64,000 bases of DNA, taken from Isochrysis galbana. Lineage: Eukaryota; Haptophyta; Isochrysidales; Isochrysidaceae. The notes below the pieces were generated by a model that made no database searches, had not been told where the DNA came from, and saw nothing but the letters and a program-made list of their open reading frames with translations. Shown here piece after piece: positions 1 to 8,675 of the stretch. Numbering within the stretch: position 1 is the first letter of the stretch; each line of letters starts with the position of its first letter. The position numbers and the translations under genes were made by a program. Location of the stretch: NCBI GenBank assembly GCA_018136815.1, contig CM030942.1, forward strand, positions 1,303,797 through 1,367,796, in the 5' to 3' direction.

Positions 1-233
1 ATGTTGTCTCCCTGTAGCCTGCAGTCTGCTGTCCCCCATGGGGGGGACCAGCATGACTGCTGTGCATGATGTGGCCGAGGCCACGGGCCGTGAGGCGCGA
101 CCGGGGTCGCGCGCACCTGCTCGGCCTCAGAGGGCGGACGCGGGCGCTTCGCTAGCGACAGGTCCATGTGGGCTGGAGGGCCGCCCTCGGTGGGGGGCCC
201 GGAAGAGAGGGGAGTCGCGGCGGCGCGCTCCAT
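1..233 (-). CDS. LINE-like ORF1 N-terminus (partial)
   Basis: The frame starts at ATG 233 on the minus strand and stays open to the window edge (77 codons). The peptide is proline- and arginine-rich and begins MERAAATPLSSGPP. It aligns almost residue for residue with the ORF starting at 53745 (MERAAAPHLSFGPP), including shared blocks AKRPRPP, EAEQV and ATPVAPHGPWPRPH. Protein-level conservation with many silent differences suggests the frame was coding in the ancestral element. No domain can be assigned to this low-complexity N-terminus. It probably precedes an ORF1 like that at 34956-36145. Confidence 0.5.
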   Translation of the reverse strand, partial: MERAAATPLSSGPPTEGGPPAHMDLSLAKRPRPPSEAEQVRATPVAPHGPWPRPHHAQQSCWSPPWGTADCRLQGDN

Positions 234-258
234 CGCAACCAAGTATAAACTTAATTGA
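1..258 (-). mobile_element. LINE-like element, 5' end, truncated by window edge
   Basis: On the minus strand this stretch begins with a semi-palindrome (arms AAGT/ACTT around TTAT, near 238-256), followed a few bases later by ATGGAGCGCGCC. The same arrangement occurs at 53721 and, more diverged, at 34639. The shared 5' architecture and related N-terminal peptides identify a repeated element. Assignment to a non-LTR retrotransposon is an inference from the ORF1-like and RT-like fragments elsewhere in the window. The 3' part lies beyond position 1. Confidence 0.6.
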
Positions 259-825
259 CCCACTCACCACTCCCTGGTGAGGGGCAGCGACCGCTTCGGC
301 CGCCTGCGCCTCGTCCACATCGCATACTAGGCAACAGCACCTTTACGCACCTCCGCCGTCAGTGCTTTGCAGGCGGCGGCGCACGACATGCAGGGGGACA
401 CTGGCGCCACTGGGAGCTGTCGTAGCCCCTCGTGTGGCGCCACCGAAAGCCATGTGGCCTGCTTGGCAACCAACTGGACCAGCGAGCTCATCCAAGCCAT
501 ACATGACCTCTGGGAGCTGCTTTGCGGGAGAGACTCCCTTGGTACCGGTGCGCGGCCACCCGCCGGGAGCGCGGTAAACTTGGCTCGTCAATAGGAATAG
601 GCCCCCGAAAGCTGTTGACCTTGTAGATACTTTACCTATTGTCCCATCTGGGCTAGCATCCTGCCCCGTCCCGCGACTCCCCTCGGGAGATCGATCTGCG
701 CCTTGCCTTGGCCTGCGCCGACGGCCGTCGGGCGCCTGCGCGAGCCGCCCGCCGCCGCCCCCACCCCACCTCCCAACGCCCCCACCTCCTCCGCCCTTCA
801 CTCGCGGGAAGGGTGACGGGGCGCG
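259..825. other. Intergenic, no gene recognised
   Basis: Only short overlapping open frames on both strands are seen, with no recognisable domain. The last ~100 bases (about 725-815) are C-rich and pyrimidine-rich, and probably belong to the 5' UTR or promoter of the metallophosphoesterase gene that starts at 826. Confidence 0.4.
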
Positions 826-2005
826 ATGGGGATGGCGTTCTCTTCAGTCCTCGATACTGCCTGCTGCAAGGCGATCGGCCAGAAGGGGTACAGCAAGCCG
901 CTCTTCACGCTCGGTCTCGTCGCTGACATCCAGGCAGCACAGAAGCCGGATGCTGAGACTGAGGGTAGGGTACAGCGCTTCTCAAGCGCGACCGGACGCT
1001 TTTCGGAGGCGGTGACGTACTGGTTGAAGAGTCGAGTTGATGGTGTGCTCTCGCTTGGTGAGTGCTCGCCCCACGTGGGGGGGGAAGGAGCTCCACAGCT
1101 ATGCTGTTGAAGTGTTGGATACGCTTCAATGACGGATGGGCGAAAAAGAGCCAGCGTCTCAGATTATTACGCGCCTTAGAGTTGGCTGGCGCGATCATCA
1201 CGCAATTTCTAGACTCCCTGCCCACTGCTCGCCCTCTTCACCTTCAGGCGACATCGTGGATGGCAGGGAAGACGAGGAATCCACAAATGATGACCTTCGG
1301 CTAGTCATGGCACAATTCGGAAGGCTGAAATGTCCGGTGTATCACACTGTGGGCAATCACTGCCTCAAATTTCTTTCACGCGAAGCTCTTTTGTTGGCCC
1401 TGAAAGCAAATTCGTCCTACTATGCAGTCGACCTTCATTCAGGGTGGAGGTTGCTCGTCCTGGACACAACAGAGCTCTCTACCCATGCAGGTTGGCCTGC
1501 AGGTTCGCCGCAAGAGGTGGAGACCAATGCCTTTTTAAATGCTCACCGGAATCAGGTTAGGATGAAACGATGGAATGGCGGAACAAGAGAGGAGCAGACT
1601 CAGTGGCTGAGATCACAGCTAGAGCGGGCAGAGATAGATGGAGCTCGAGTGATCGTTGCCTCACATCATCCACTTGCTCAAGGCTCGTGCCGGGAGACTC
1701 ATCGATGTTGGAATGGCGACGAGCTCGCTGCGATTTGTGCTGCCTCGCCAGCTTTTGTTCTAGCGCTCGCTGGTCACGACCACCCCGGGGGGTTCGTAAT
1801 CTACCGCGACCGCCCATTCGTCACGCTGGAGGGCATGCTCGAGGCAAAAGAAGATCGCAATTCGTACGCAATTATGCGCGTGTATGAGGACAAAATTGCC
1901 ATAGATGGAGTCGGCACAGGGGTCACATGTCGGCTCGTGTCTGTGCCGGTCAACGGACAGCCGATGGTTAGCGCTACCTTCACATCTTTGGCACCTGGAT
2001 TGTGA
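826..2005 (+). CDS. ADPRM: Mn-dependent ADP-ribose/CDP-alcohol diphosphatase-like metallophosphoesterase (spliced)
   Basis: Two exons, 826-1057 and 1248-2005, joined by an intron with donor GTGAGT and acceptor TTCAG (phase 1), give about 329 residues. The calcineurin-like phosphoesterase motifs appear in order: GLVADIQ (first metal Asp, exon 1), GDIVDG formed exactly across the splice junction, VGNHCL, ASHHPLAQG and AGHDHPGG. The segment RWNGGTREEQTQWL is typical of the ADPRM subfamily, and total length matches it. Members hydrolyse ADP-ribose and CDP-alcohols in the cytosol; substrate choice here is inferred from family membership. The start ATG at 826 is the first in frame after a C-rich leader. 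The junction-spanning GDIVDG motif is strong evidence for the splice model. Confidence 0.9.
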
Positions 2006-2821
2006 GAGAGTTAGTGGCGTGGTAGAGCAAGCGGACAAGGTTGAGCATATTCACGCCATGATGGTCAAGATGATATATGCCATGAGATACAAGGCGCGCT
2101 GCAAGCAGCCGGCTTCTTCCAATACAGGCACACCATCTTGATACCCGACTCTTCAGTACGCAGAGCTCTTATTCTACGTGCGACTGTGCTATGGAGGTGT
2201 TACTGGACTGGACACACCATTGCGCTAAGAGCCAACACAAATACGATGATCGCAATACGAAGGAGTCTGAGAGTGCATCCAACCGATTGGAGAGATAAGA
2301 CGATGACCGCGATACAAAGGAGCCTAAGATTGCAAAAATCGACTAGACCACCGCAAACGCACTCGTATGTCTAGGGAACACCTAAATTGCCATAGTTTTG
2401 CTACTTGGTACTTGGGGCTTTTCCACCTAGGCACCTAGGCGAATGGATTTCATTCAGATTATTCAGCAATTCACATGCCCACGTGATTAAGGATCGAGAG
2501 AAGCCGTCATGGTGCAAAAGCTGCCTTACGCGACATACGATAAAGACTCACTAGGGAAGAGCACCGGGGGCTGGGGGAGCGCGCTTTGTGGTGCCTGTAC
2601 CTGTGCCTGTGCTGCAAGCATGGTTGCGTCACAACCATGGCCTGTTTTATCATGCTGTTCGTGGTGGTCTGGGGGCGGCGCGCTGTGGCTCCGGTGTGCA
2701 CCTGACTGGGCGGGTCGTCCTGTCGGGGTCGCTACGTCGACATCGGGATGTCCATGAGCAGATCATCCAGCTCGGCGGGGTCGGTGGGAGAGGGGAGGCG
2801 CGCGCGCGCTCCATGGTACCC
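2006..2821. other. Intergenic, no gene recognised
   Basis: No convincing coding region is seen. A short imperfect duplication (ATACGAAGGAGTCTGAGA / ATACAAAGGAGCCTAAGA, around 2256-2340) is visible. The rest is unremarkable down to the start of the repeat block at 2822. Confidence 0.4.
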
Positions 2822-3240
2822 AAGTCGCGTTCCGTCAAAAGAGGACCACACTCTGTTTTCATTTTAGTTATGAACAATATTGGTACAAAACAAGGCTGTG
2901 TATAGAAACTTTTTTTAAAATAAAGTCGCCGTATACGAGATGTTTCGTTTACGCAGCACATGTGATTACTTGCAATCATTGAGCACGCCGTGCGTATGCG
3001 CATCGACTTCCCCCTCGCGAGGGCGCCGTGCGTGCGCATAGAAACTTTTTTCCCTAAGGCCCACATTAACGTAAAGTAGCCATATACGAGACGTTTCGTT
3101 TGCGCAGCACGTGTGATTGCTTGCAATCATTGTGCACGCCGTGCGTATGCACATCGGCTTCCCCCCCCGCGGGGCGCCGTGCGTGCGCATAGCAACTTCC
3201 AGGAAGGTGCACGCCGTGCGTTCACTCTTTCCGCGGGGGA
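2822..3240 (+). repeat. R1 repeat, copy 1 (TIR-like end plus GCACGCCGTGCG-rich body)
   Basis: Starts with AAGTCGCGTTCCGTCAAAAG and is nearly identical to 4306-4722. It contains internal repetition of a module with a GTTTCGTTT..GCAGCACRTGTGATT start, a CACGCCGTGCGTATG core and a GCCGTGCGTGCGCATAG end. A second partial copy follows at 3281. A diverged copy of the same modules, in reverse orientation, lies at 8676-8900. The GTTCCGTC end resembles the MITE termini at 7066-7393, so this is probably part of a non-autonomous DNA-transposon family. Confidence 0.75.
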
Positions 3241-3280
3241 ACTCTGGGCGCGGAGGACGGGCGGAACAAAGTGTGATTGC

Positions 3281-3883
3281 GTTTCGTTTACGCAGCACAT
3301 GTGATTACTTGCAATCATTGAGCACGCCGTGCGTATGCGCATCGACTTCCCCCTCGCGAGGGCGCCGTGCGTGCGCATAGAAACTTTTTTCCCTAAGGCC
3401 CACATTAACGTAAAGTAGCCATATACGAGATGTTTCGTTTGCGCAGCACGTGTGATTGCTTGCAATCATTGTGCACGCCGTGCGTATGCACATCGACTTC
3501 CCCCCCCGCGGGGCGCCGTGCGTGCGCATAGCAACTTCCAGGAAGGTGCACGCCGTGCGTTCACTCTTTCCGCGGGGGACTCTGGACGCAGAGGCGGTCG
3601 GGAACCGCGGGGGCACCCCTGGGACCGGGGAAAATATTACCGTATATTGCGAAAACACTAACGTAAACAATCGAGGTCTTGGGGTCTCTCCGCTCCCCCG
3701 GGGCCCCCTCCCCCGGGTCCCCTCCTCCCCCCTCTCATCGACCTACCAGAGAGAGACGGCTCCTACTGCCTGCCTCCCTCCTCCCTCCTCGCTCACCCTC
3801 CAGCTCTCTCCTCGCCCTCGTCTTCCTCACGATGGTGGCGACTCGGCGCGCATCGGTACGGTCCTCCGTCCTCTCCTCTCGTG
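3281..3883 (+). repeat. Duplicated leader cassette, copy 1
   Basis: This 603-bp stretch is near-identical to 4426-5030 (605 bp). It comprises part of the R1 repeat, a promoter-like and pyrimidine-rich leader, and the first 17 codons of an ORF (ATG at 3832, peptide MVATRRASVRSSVLSSR). Similarity ends abruptly inside the ORF. In copy 2 that ORF continues into an ankyrin-repeat protein. Here it continues 10 codons to an in-frame TAA at 3913-3915 and is followed by an unrelated 83-codon ORF. Confidence 0.85.
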
Positions 3884-3921
3884 GACGGCCTACATTTTTT
3901 TTCTCCAATGGATAAGAAGAA

Positions 3922-4173
3922 ATGTATCCCTTCGCCTTTCGAGGGTCCAACCCTAACCCGATAAATGCCTCGGTCATCCAAGAGTTTAGGAGACGGAAAT
4001 TACTCAGATTGGCTGAAATACTAGAGATGGAGCAAGAGTTCGGACAACCACGGCCAGATACTGAGTTGTATGATGATGCACAAATAATATTTGAAATGAA
4101 GAACCATGGTTGGGATGTTGAACAGCTACCACGGTATCGCACCATAATGGAAAATTACGCTCGACTTCATTAA
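3922..4173 (+). CDS. Hypothetical small protein downstream of duplicated leader
   Basis: 83 residues, starting MYPFAFRGSNPNP and ending ENYARLH. The middle is charged and probably helical (FRRRKLLRLAEILEMEQEFG). No known domain is recognised. It lies in the same frame as the 17-codon leader ORF that starts at 3832, separated by a single TAA at 3913-3915. It may therefore be the body of a leader-body fusion broken by one stop, or a separate ORF. Codon use is more AT-rich than in the housekeeping genes nearby, as in the ankyrin gene at 4979. Confidence 0.4.
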   Translation: MYPFAFRGSNPNPINASVIQEFRRRKLLRLAEILEMEQEFGQPRPDTELYDDAQIIFEMKNHGWDVEQLPRYRTIMENYARLH

Positions 4174-4305
4174 AACAAAACACCCGCAAAGGGGTGCACG
4201 ATGGTGAGTGTGAGGAGGGCTGTGATGGCAGGGGCTGGCGAGGAGAGGCGAGGCTGTAGGGTATGAGTGTTACGAGAGCGAGAACGACGAGAACGAGAGC
4301 GACGA

Positions 4306-4722
4306 AAGTCGCGTTCCGTCAAAAGAGGACCACACTCTGTTTTCATTTTAGTTATGAACAATATTGGTACAAAACAAGGCTGTGTATAGAAACTTTTTTT
4401 AAAATAAAGTCGCCGTATACGAGATGTTTCGTTTACGCAGCACATGTGATTACTTGCAATCATTGAGCACGCCGTGCGTATGCGCATCGACTTCCCCCTC
4501 GCGAGGGCGCCGTGCGTGCGCATAGAAACTTTTTTCCCTAAGGCCCACATTAACGTAAAGTAGCCATATACGAGACGTTTCGTTTGCGCAGCACGTGTGA
4601 TTGCTTGCAATCATTGTGCACGCCGTGCGTATGCACATCGGCTTCCCCCCCCCGCGGGGCGCCGTGCGTGCGCATAGCAACTTCCAGGAAGGTGCACGCC
4701 GTGCGTTCACTCTTTCCGCGGG
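4306..4722 (+). repeat. R1 repeat, copy 3
   Basis: Near-identical to 2822-3240, starting AAGTCGCGTTCCGTCAAAAG and ending in the CACTCTTTCCGCGGGG segment. It overlaps the 5' part of leader cassette copy 2. Confidence 0.8.
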
Positions 4723-5030
4723 GGGACTCTGGACGCAGAGGCGGTCGGGAACCGCGGGGGCACCCCTGGGACCGGGGAAAATATTACCGTATATTGCGAA
4801 AACACTGACGTAAACAATCGAGGTCTTGGGGTCTCTCCGCTCCCCCGGGGCCCCCTCCCCCGGGTCCCCTCCTCCCCCCTCTCATCGACCTACCAGAGAG
4901 AGACGGCTCCTACTGCCTGCCTCCCTCCTCCCTCCTCGCTCACCCTCCAGCTCTCTCCTCGCCCTCGTCTTCCTCACGATGGTGGCGACTCGGCGCGCAT
5001 CGGTACGGTCCTCCGTCCTCTCGTCTCGTG
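4426..5030 (+). repeat. Duplicated leader cassette, copy 2
   Basis: Counterpart of 3281-3883 with very few differences. It supplies the presumed promoter, 5' UTR and N-terminal codons of the ankyrin gene starting at 4979. The junction with unique sequence is at CTCGTG|CTCCTG, versus CTCGTG|GACGG in copy 1. Confidence 0.85.
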
Positions 5031-6022
5031 CTCCTGCTCGCTGGTTTCGTTCGACTCGCTCGACACCGCCACCTGTCGACTGGACGCCGAGCGCAAGCGC
5101 TGCTCGCACGACTCGTTCCTCTTCTTGCTCCAAGGGCGCGGCGGAGGAGGCGGATCCTGTTCGCGTTCCTGATGCCGAGGAGGAGGCCCTTTCCCCGACC
5201 GATGAGGCCACCACCACCACCACCGACGAGGACTCCGGGCCTGTGGGAGGAGAAGAGGAGAACGAGGACTGTGCGTCGGACGCTCCAGGTCTTCTTGTTC
5301 CCGCATTAGATAAAGACCTCATTGATTATGGTAAACGCGCCATTCTAGTAGGTAACTTGAAGTCACTGTGGATAGTCTTGAACTCGCTCCAAGATGCAAC
5401 TAGTATTAATCAACCACACGGGGCGTGCGGTGATACGTTGCTAGATTTGGCGACTAGGCGTATGGACTACAGAGCGGTCCAACTCTTGTTAACTCATGGA
5501 GCAACTGCTACTGTTGTAGATTGTACACAACACACGCCGCTGCACCATGCAGCAAGGAATGGTGATATCCAACTTGTAGCCACGCTGACAGATGTGTCAG
5601 ATGTTAACGCACAAAACAAATGGGGCGAGACTCCTCTTCACATTGCGGCGCAGAAAGGCCATGCGGACTGCGTAAGTTTTCTCATAGAACGCGGAGCTGA
5701 TGTCAACATTAAAGGGTATGTATATCAAAACACTCCATTGCATATGGCAGCGGAGAAAGGACACCTTGCGTGTGTCGAACTTCTTGTCAATACAGAAATT
5801 ATTAATCTTCGAAATCGCCTCGGTTATTCTCCTCTTCATCTTGCGGCGATGGGTGGTCACGCGCAATGTGTCGCGTTTCTCATCGATCAAGGAGCGAACG
5901 TCAATAACGTGGCTAACAATCTACAAACTCCATTGCGTTCAATCATCACGCGCATAAGAGACCAGCGATACTCTGAAGTACATCAAATTCTAATCCGAGC
6001 GATTGTCGCTAATGACGTGTAA
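4979..6022 (+). CDS. Ankyrin-repeat protein
   Basis: 347 residues from ATG 4979. An upstream in-frame extension exists, but the context CCTCACGATGG and the matching start in the duplicated copy favour this start. Residues ~1-110 are Ser/Thr/Arg- then Glu/Asp-rich low complexity. Residues ~145-330 hold about six ankyrin repeats with clear signatures (HTPLHHAARNGD, ETPLHIAAQKGHADCV, NTPLHMAAEKGHLACV, YSPLHLAAMGGHAQCV). No membrane segment, F-box or kinase domain is seen, so only a protein-binding role can be inferred. The ankyrin part is more AT-rich than the flanking host genes and sits in a repeat-rich island, which may point to mobile or viral origin; this is unproven. Confidence 0.85.
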   Translation: MVATRRASVRSSVLSSRAPARWFRSTRSTPPPVDWTPSASAARTTRSSSCSKGAAEEADPVRVPDAEEEALSPTDEATTTTTDEDSGPVGGEEENEDCASDAPGLLVPALDKDLIDYGKRAILVGNLKSLWIVLNSLQDATSINQPHGACGDTLLDLATRRMDYRAVQLLLTHGATATVVDCTQHTPLHHAARNGDIQLVATLTDVSDVNAQNKWGETPLHIAAQKGHADCVSFLIERGADVNIKGYVYQNTPLHMAAEKGHLACVELLVNTEIINLRNRLGYSPLHLAAMGGHAQCVAFLIDQGANVNNVANNLQTPLRSIITRIRDQRYSEVHQILIRAIVANDV

Positions 6023-6499
6023 CGAAACTGTTTTGGCATGGGGCAGGCATCCACTCAGATTTCAGAGGGTACCACTTGGGAAGGCAGGCTCACAAAATCG
6101 ATGAGGATGTATGAGTGTTGACGCAAAAGGGAGCTTCGGACAGACGAGGTTTGGGGGTTATCCAACCCGACCTCCTCGACATCGGTCATGGGCCACGCTG
6201 ATTGAGCGCAAAATGCTTCAATCGGCCCATGCGCTCGATGCCACACCTCAAGTGGAGGGAGGTTTCTTCTGGACCAGGTGTCTCCGCAGATGCTTGCGCA
6301 CAGACGTGTAGCAGAGGAGCCCCTTCCTCCTGCCCCCTTCCCCGCGAATATTTCAGACCAAGTCACAGTCAGAGAGACTTTGCAGCATGCTCCGCGGCCA
6401 CGCCGAGGTACTCCACTGTATGCGGACAAAGGAGCCACAAAGCAGCCGAGCACGAAGGACCATGTCACGTGATGTCTACTTTTCTTCAAAAACAGCTTG
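6023..6499. other. Intergenic, nothing recognised
   Basis: Short frames only, with no domain or RNA recognised, between the ankyrin gene and the 125-bp inverted repeat at 6500. Confidence 0.35.
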
Positions 6500-6624
6500 A
6501 TACCGACCGTGATGAACTAGCGTGCATGCAAATGCTGCTCGCTGGGTACCAAGGATTGTGTCACGGAAATAGACCACAGTGTCTGTGCTCAGGTGTCTGG
6601 AGGAAGGGACGTCTGTAGTGTGAA
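6500..6624 (+). repeat. Inverted repeat, left arm
   Basis: Starts ATACCGACCGTGATGAAC and ends CGTCTGTAGTGTGAA. It pairs with 7541-7665. Confidence 0.85.
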
Positions 6625-6746
6625 CTGGTGTTTTGTGTCCGCTTAGCGTTTTCGCACATAACGTTATACACAAGGCTCAATATTATTTGTTTTCTTTTTG
6701 GTCTATTCTACCCAGCTACGCGTGCTGAGTTTTCATCTTCTTCATT

Positions 6747-7025
6747 CTACCCTTTTGAGCTGAGGACCTTACCCTTCGGCAGGCTAAAACGCCATTGTTT
6801 CGTTTTCCACAACGTAAAGAAGACAAGAAAGGTCAGTGCGACGCCCACTGACAGCCCGATTCCAGTCTTTATGGCGAAGTCCAAGTCTGAATGCTGCGAG
6901 AATGCCACGGTCAAGGCGAATGATAAGAAGATGATAACCAAAGACACAAGAAGAAATATTTGTATCGCCTTTTTAAGCCCAATAACATCGTATACATTTT
7001 TGCTCCTGATACGGTAGATCGGCAT
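6747..7025 (-). CDS. Small two-TM membrane protein, hypothetical
   Basis: 92 residues from ATG 7025 to TAG at 6747. Two hydrophobic segments are clear: residues ~20-44 (IQIFLLVSLVIIFLSFALTV) and ~53-73 (GIGLSVGVALTFLVFFTLW). A basic N-terminus (YRIRSKNV) precedes them and a Lys-rich tail follows. No family is recognised. The base composition is distinctly AT-richer than the surroundings, and it is the only ORF of note between the 125-bp inverted repeats, so it may be element cargo. A small holin-like or viral membrane protein is conceivable but not supported by any motif. Confidence 0.45.
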   Translation of the reverse strand: MPIYRIRSKNVYDVIGLKKAIQIFLLVSLVIIFLSFALTVAFSQHSDLDFAIKTGIGLSVGVALTFLVFFTLWKTKQWRFSLPKGKVLSSKG

Positions 7026-7065
7026 GGTGCTCGCCTCTAAAGACGTGTAACGAATTTATTTCGTG

Positions 7066-7393
7066 AGGTGTCGTTCCGTCAATAGTGGGACATCAGTAGA
7101 ATTGAGCGATCAGATGTCCACAGTTGTATATGGCCAGTTTACGTAGTTGTGGGCCGCAGGGGCTACACACATGGAACGGGTTGACATGCGCGCGCACGGC
7201 GTATCCGCGGGGGGACCGATGCACATCGCGCCGTGCCCATGCACGGCGTGCACCGATGTGATTAGCGAAGAAGCTTTGACGGCCTATCTCTCTTATAATT
7301 TTAACAAGATCGAATGTTAAACAACTACAATACAACTGTGGACATTTGATCGCTCAATTCGACTGATGTTCCACTATTGACGGAACGACACCT
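7066..7393. mobile_element. MITE-like element with ~61-bp terminal inverted repeats
   Basis: The left end AGGTGTCGTTCCGTCAATAG and the right end (CTATTGACGGAACGACACCT) are inverted repeats that continue for about 60 bp with roughly three or four mismatches, ending around GTCCACAGTTGTAT. The 328-bp element has no coding capacity. Similar ends occur at 7540, 9152, 36400 and, more distantly, 2822, 4306 and 57930. A non-autonomous DNA transposon is the simplest reading; the autonomous partner is not identified here. Confidence 0.75.
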
Positions 7394-7424
7394 GGCCACC
7401 GCCGCTTGGACGGCGGCGACCATT

Positions 7425-7540
7425 GACGACCTCTCTCTCTTATAATTTTAACAAGATCGAATGTTAAACAACTACAATACAACTGTGGACATTTGATCGC
7501 TCAATTCGACTGATGTCCCACTATTGACGGAACGACACCT
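7425..7540. repeat. Partial MITE copy (right half)
   Basis: Matches the right third of the 7066-7393 element, starting at CTCTCTCTTATAATTTT, and ends with CTATTGACGGAACGACACCT immediately before the right 125-bp inverted arm. Confidence 0.75.
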
Positions 7541-7665
7541 TTCACACTACAGACGTCCCTTTCTCCAGACACCTGAGCACAGACACTGTGGTCTATTTCC
7601 GTGACACAATCCTTGGTACCCAGCGAGCAGCATTTGCATGCACGCTAGTTCATCACGGTCGGTAT
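7541..7665 (-). repeat. Inverted repeat, right arm
   Basis: Reverse complement of 6500-6624 with about one mismatch. Confidence 0.85.
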
Positions 7666-7794
7666 ATGCGCATCGACTTCCCCCCCGTAGAAAAGAAGGA
7701 GCGGGCTGGTGTGCACACGTCCAGCTTGCTTGCGAAAGGCGAACGAGAAGTACGTCTCTATGTTACCTTTGCGCGCGCCGCGCACTTCAGTCCC

Positions 7795-8424
7795 TCACCC
7801 TTCGACGAGGTCTACGCCCAGCTGTCGGAAGAGGCTTGCAATGCTCTCCTGTTCAAGAAGGCCGACGCTCAAAATGTTCACTTTCGAAGATTGCCCAGTC
7901 CAATGCCACATGGGGCGCAAGCGAGACGATGGGGGGCAGTTGCCGAGTAGATTGGAAAGCATGACCATCAGAATAGCTTCCATGAGCAGCGGGAGGCTAC
8001 TTGAGTGGAAGCGCACATCTGGCTGGCATTCGACTGCTGCGACGATGAATTGAAGTTGGTTGAAGATTGGACAAGGGTGGGGGGGTGCTTTCTGGATGAG
8101 CGAAAGGAACCGCTGTACCCTGGGGTGAGCCATGGGGAAACGTTGGAGCAATTCCTGCTTTTTGGCCTCGAACACCAGTTCCATGTCATGGTCAGGGTCG
8201 TCGAGTAGGATGGCGCTCTTGATCAGAACGTCGAGAGCGACGATGTGTGCACTCTGGGTGTACGGCGTGAGAGTTCGCTTGACCGCGGGCTCGACACTGG
8301 AGTCGGTTCCCTCCTGGGTGCATTTGCGCTTGGTGGAAGTCTGGGAGCGCTCTTCGAGTTGAAACTGGTTGGAGTGAGCGCCTGGCGATGCAGCGCTCGT
8401 GGTGACCGGTGTGTGCATGAGCAT
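7795..8424 (-). CDS. Hypothetical protein
   Basis: About 209 residues from ATG 8424 (peptide MLMHTPVTTSAASP) to a stop at 7795. The frame stays open upstream, but only through a translated GC-rich minisatellite (8452-8620) that gives Cys/Pro/Leu-only sequence, so the start is placed after it. The N-terminal third is Ser/Thr/Lys-rich with a possible nuclear-type basic patch (TKRKCTQ). Residues ~70-209 look globular and helical (ALDVLIKSAILLDDPDHDMELVFEAKK, in two helices). No known family is recognised. It lies inside the repeat island and may be element-encoded. Confidence 0.4.
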   Translation of the reverse strand: MLMHTPVTTSAASPGAHSNQFQLEERSQTSTKRKCTQEGTDSSVEPAVKRTLTPYTQSAHIVALDVLIKSAILLDDPDHDMELVFEAKKQELLQRFPMAHPRVQRFLSLIQKAPPHPCPIFNQLQFIVAAVECQPDVRFHSSSLPLLMEAILMVMLSNLLGNCPPSSRLRPMWHWTGQSSKVNILSVGLLEQESIASLFRQLGVDLVEG

Positions 8425-8451
8425 TTCGATGGACGAGCAATAGGTGAGGAA

Positions 8452-8620
8452 GGGGCACGAGGAAGGGCAGGAAGGGCAGGGCAGGAGGAAGAGCAGGAAG
8501 GGCAGGGCAGGAGGAAGGGCAGGAGGAAGGGCAGGAGGAAGGGCAGGAGGAAGGGGGCAGGAGGAAGGGGGCAGGAGGAAGGGGGCAGGAGGAAGGGGGC
8601 AGGAGGAAGGGCAGGTCCTT
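8452..8620. repeat. Purine-rich minisatellite
   Basis: Tandem array of 12-15-bp units built from GCAGGAGGAAGG and GGGCAGGAAGG variants, roughly a dozen copies. Confidence 0.85.
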
Positions 8621-8675
8621 CCGCACTTTTCGCCAAGAAGGAACGGCGTGCAGAAAAAGTTGTTATGCTGCATGA

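Larger units (their letters stand above)
6500..7665. mobile_element. Composite element bounded by 125-bp inverted repeats
   Basis: 6500-6624 and 7541-7665 are reverse complements over 125 bp with about one mismatch (GGAGG versus GGAGA). The interior carries an AT-rich two-TM ORF on the minus strand and a complete plus a partial MITE. The right arm begins at the base after the ACACCT end of the partial MITE. Whether this is a transposon with long TIRs or an inverted duplication cannot be decided; no target-site duplication was seen. Confidence 0.65.
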
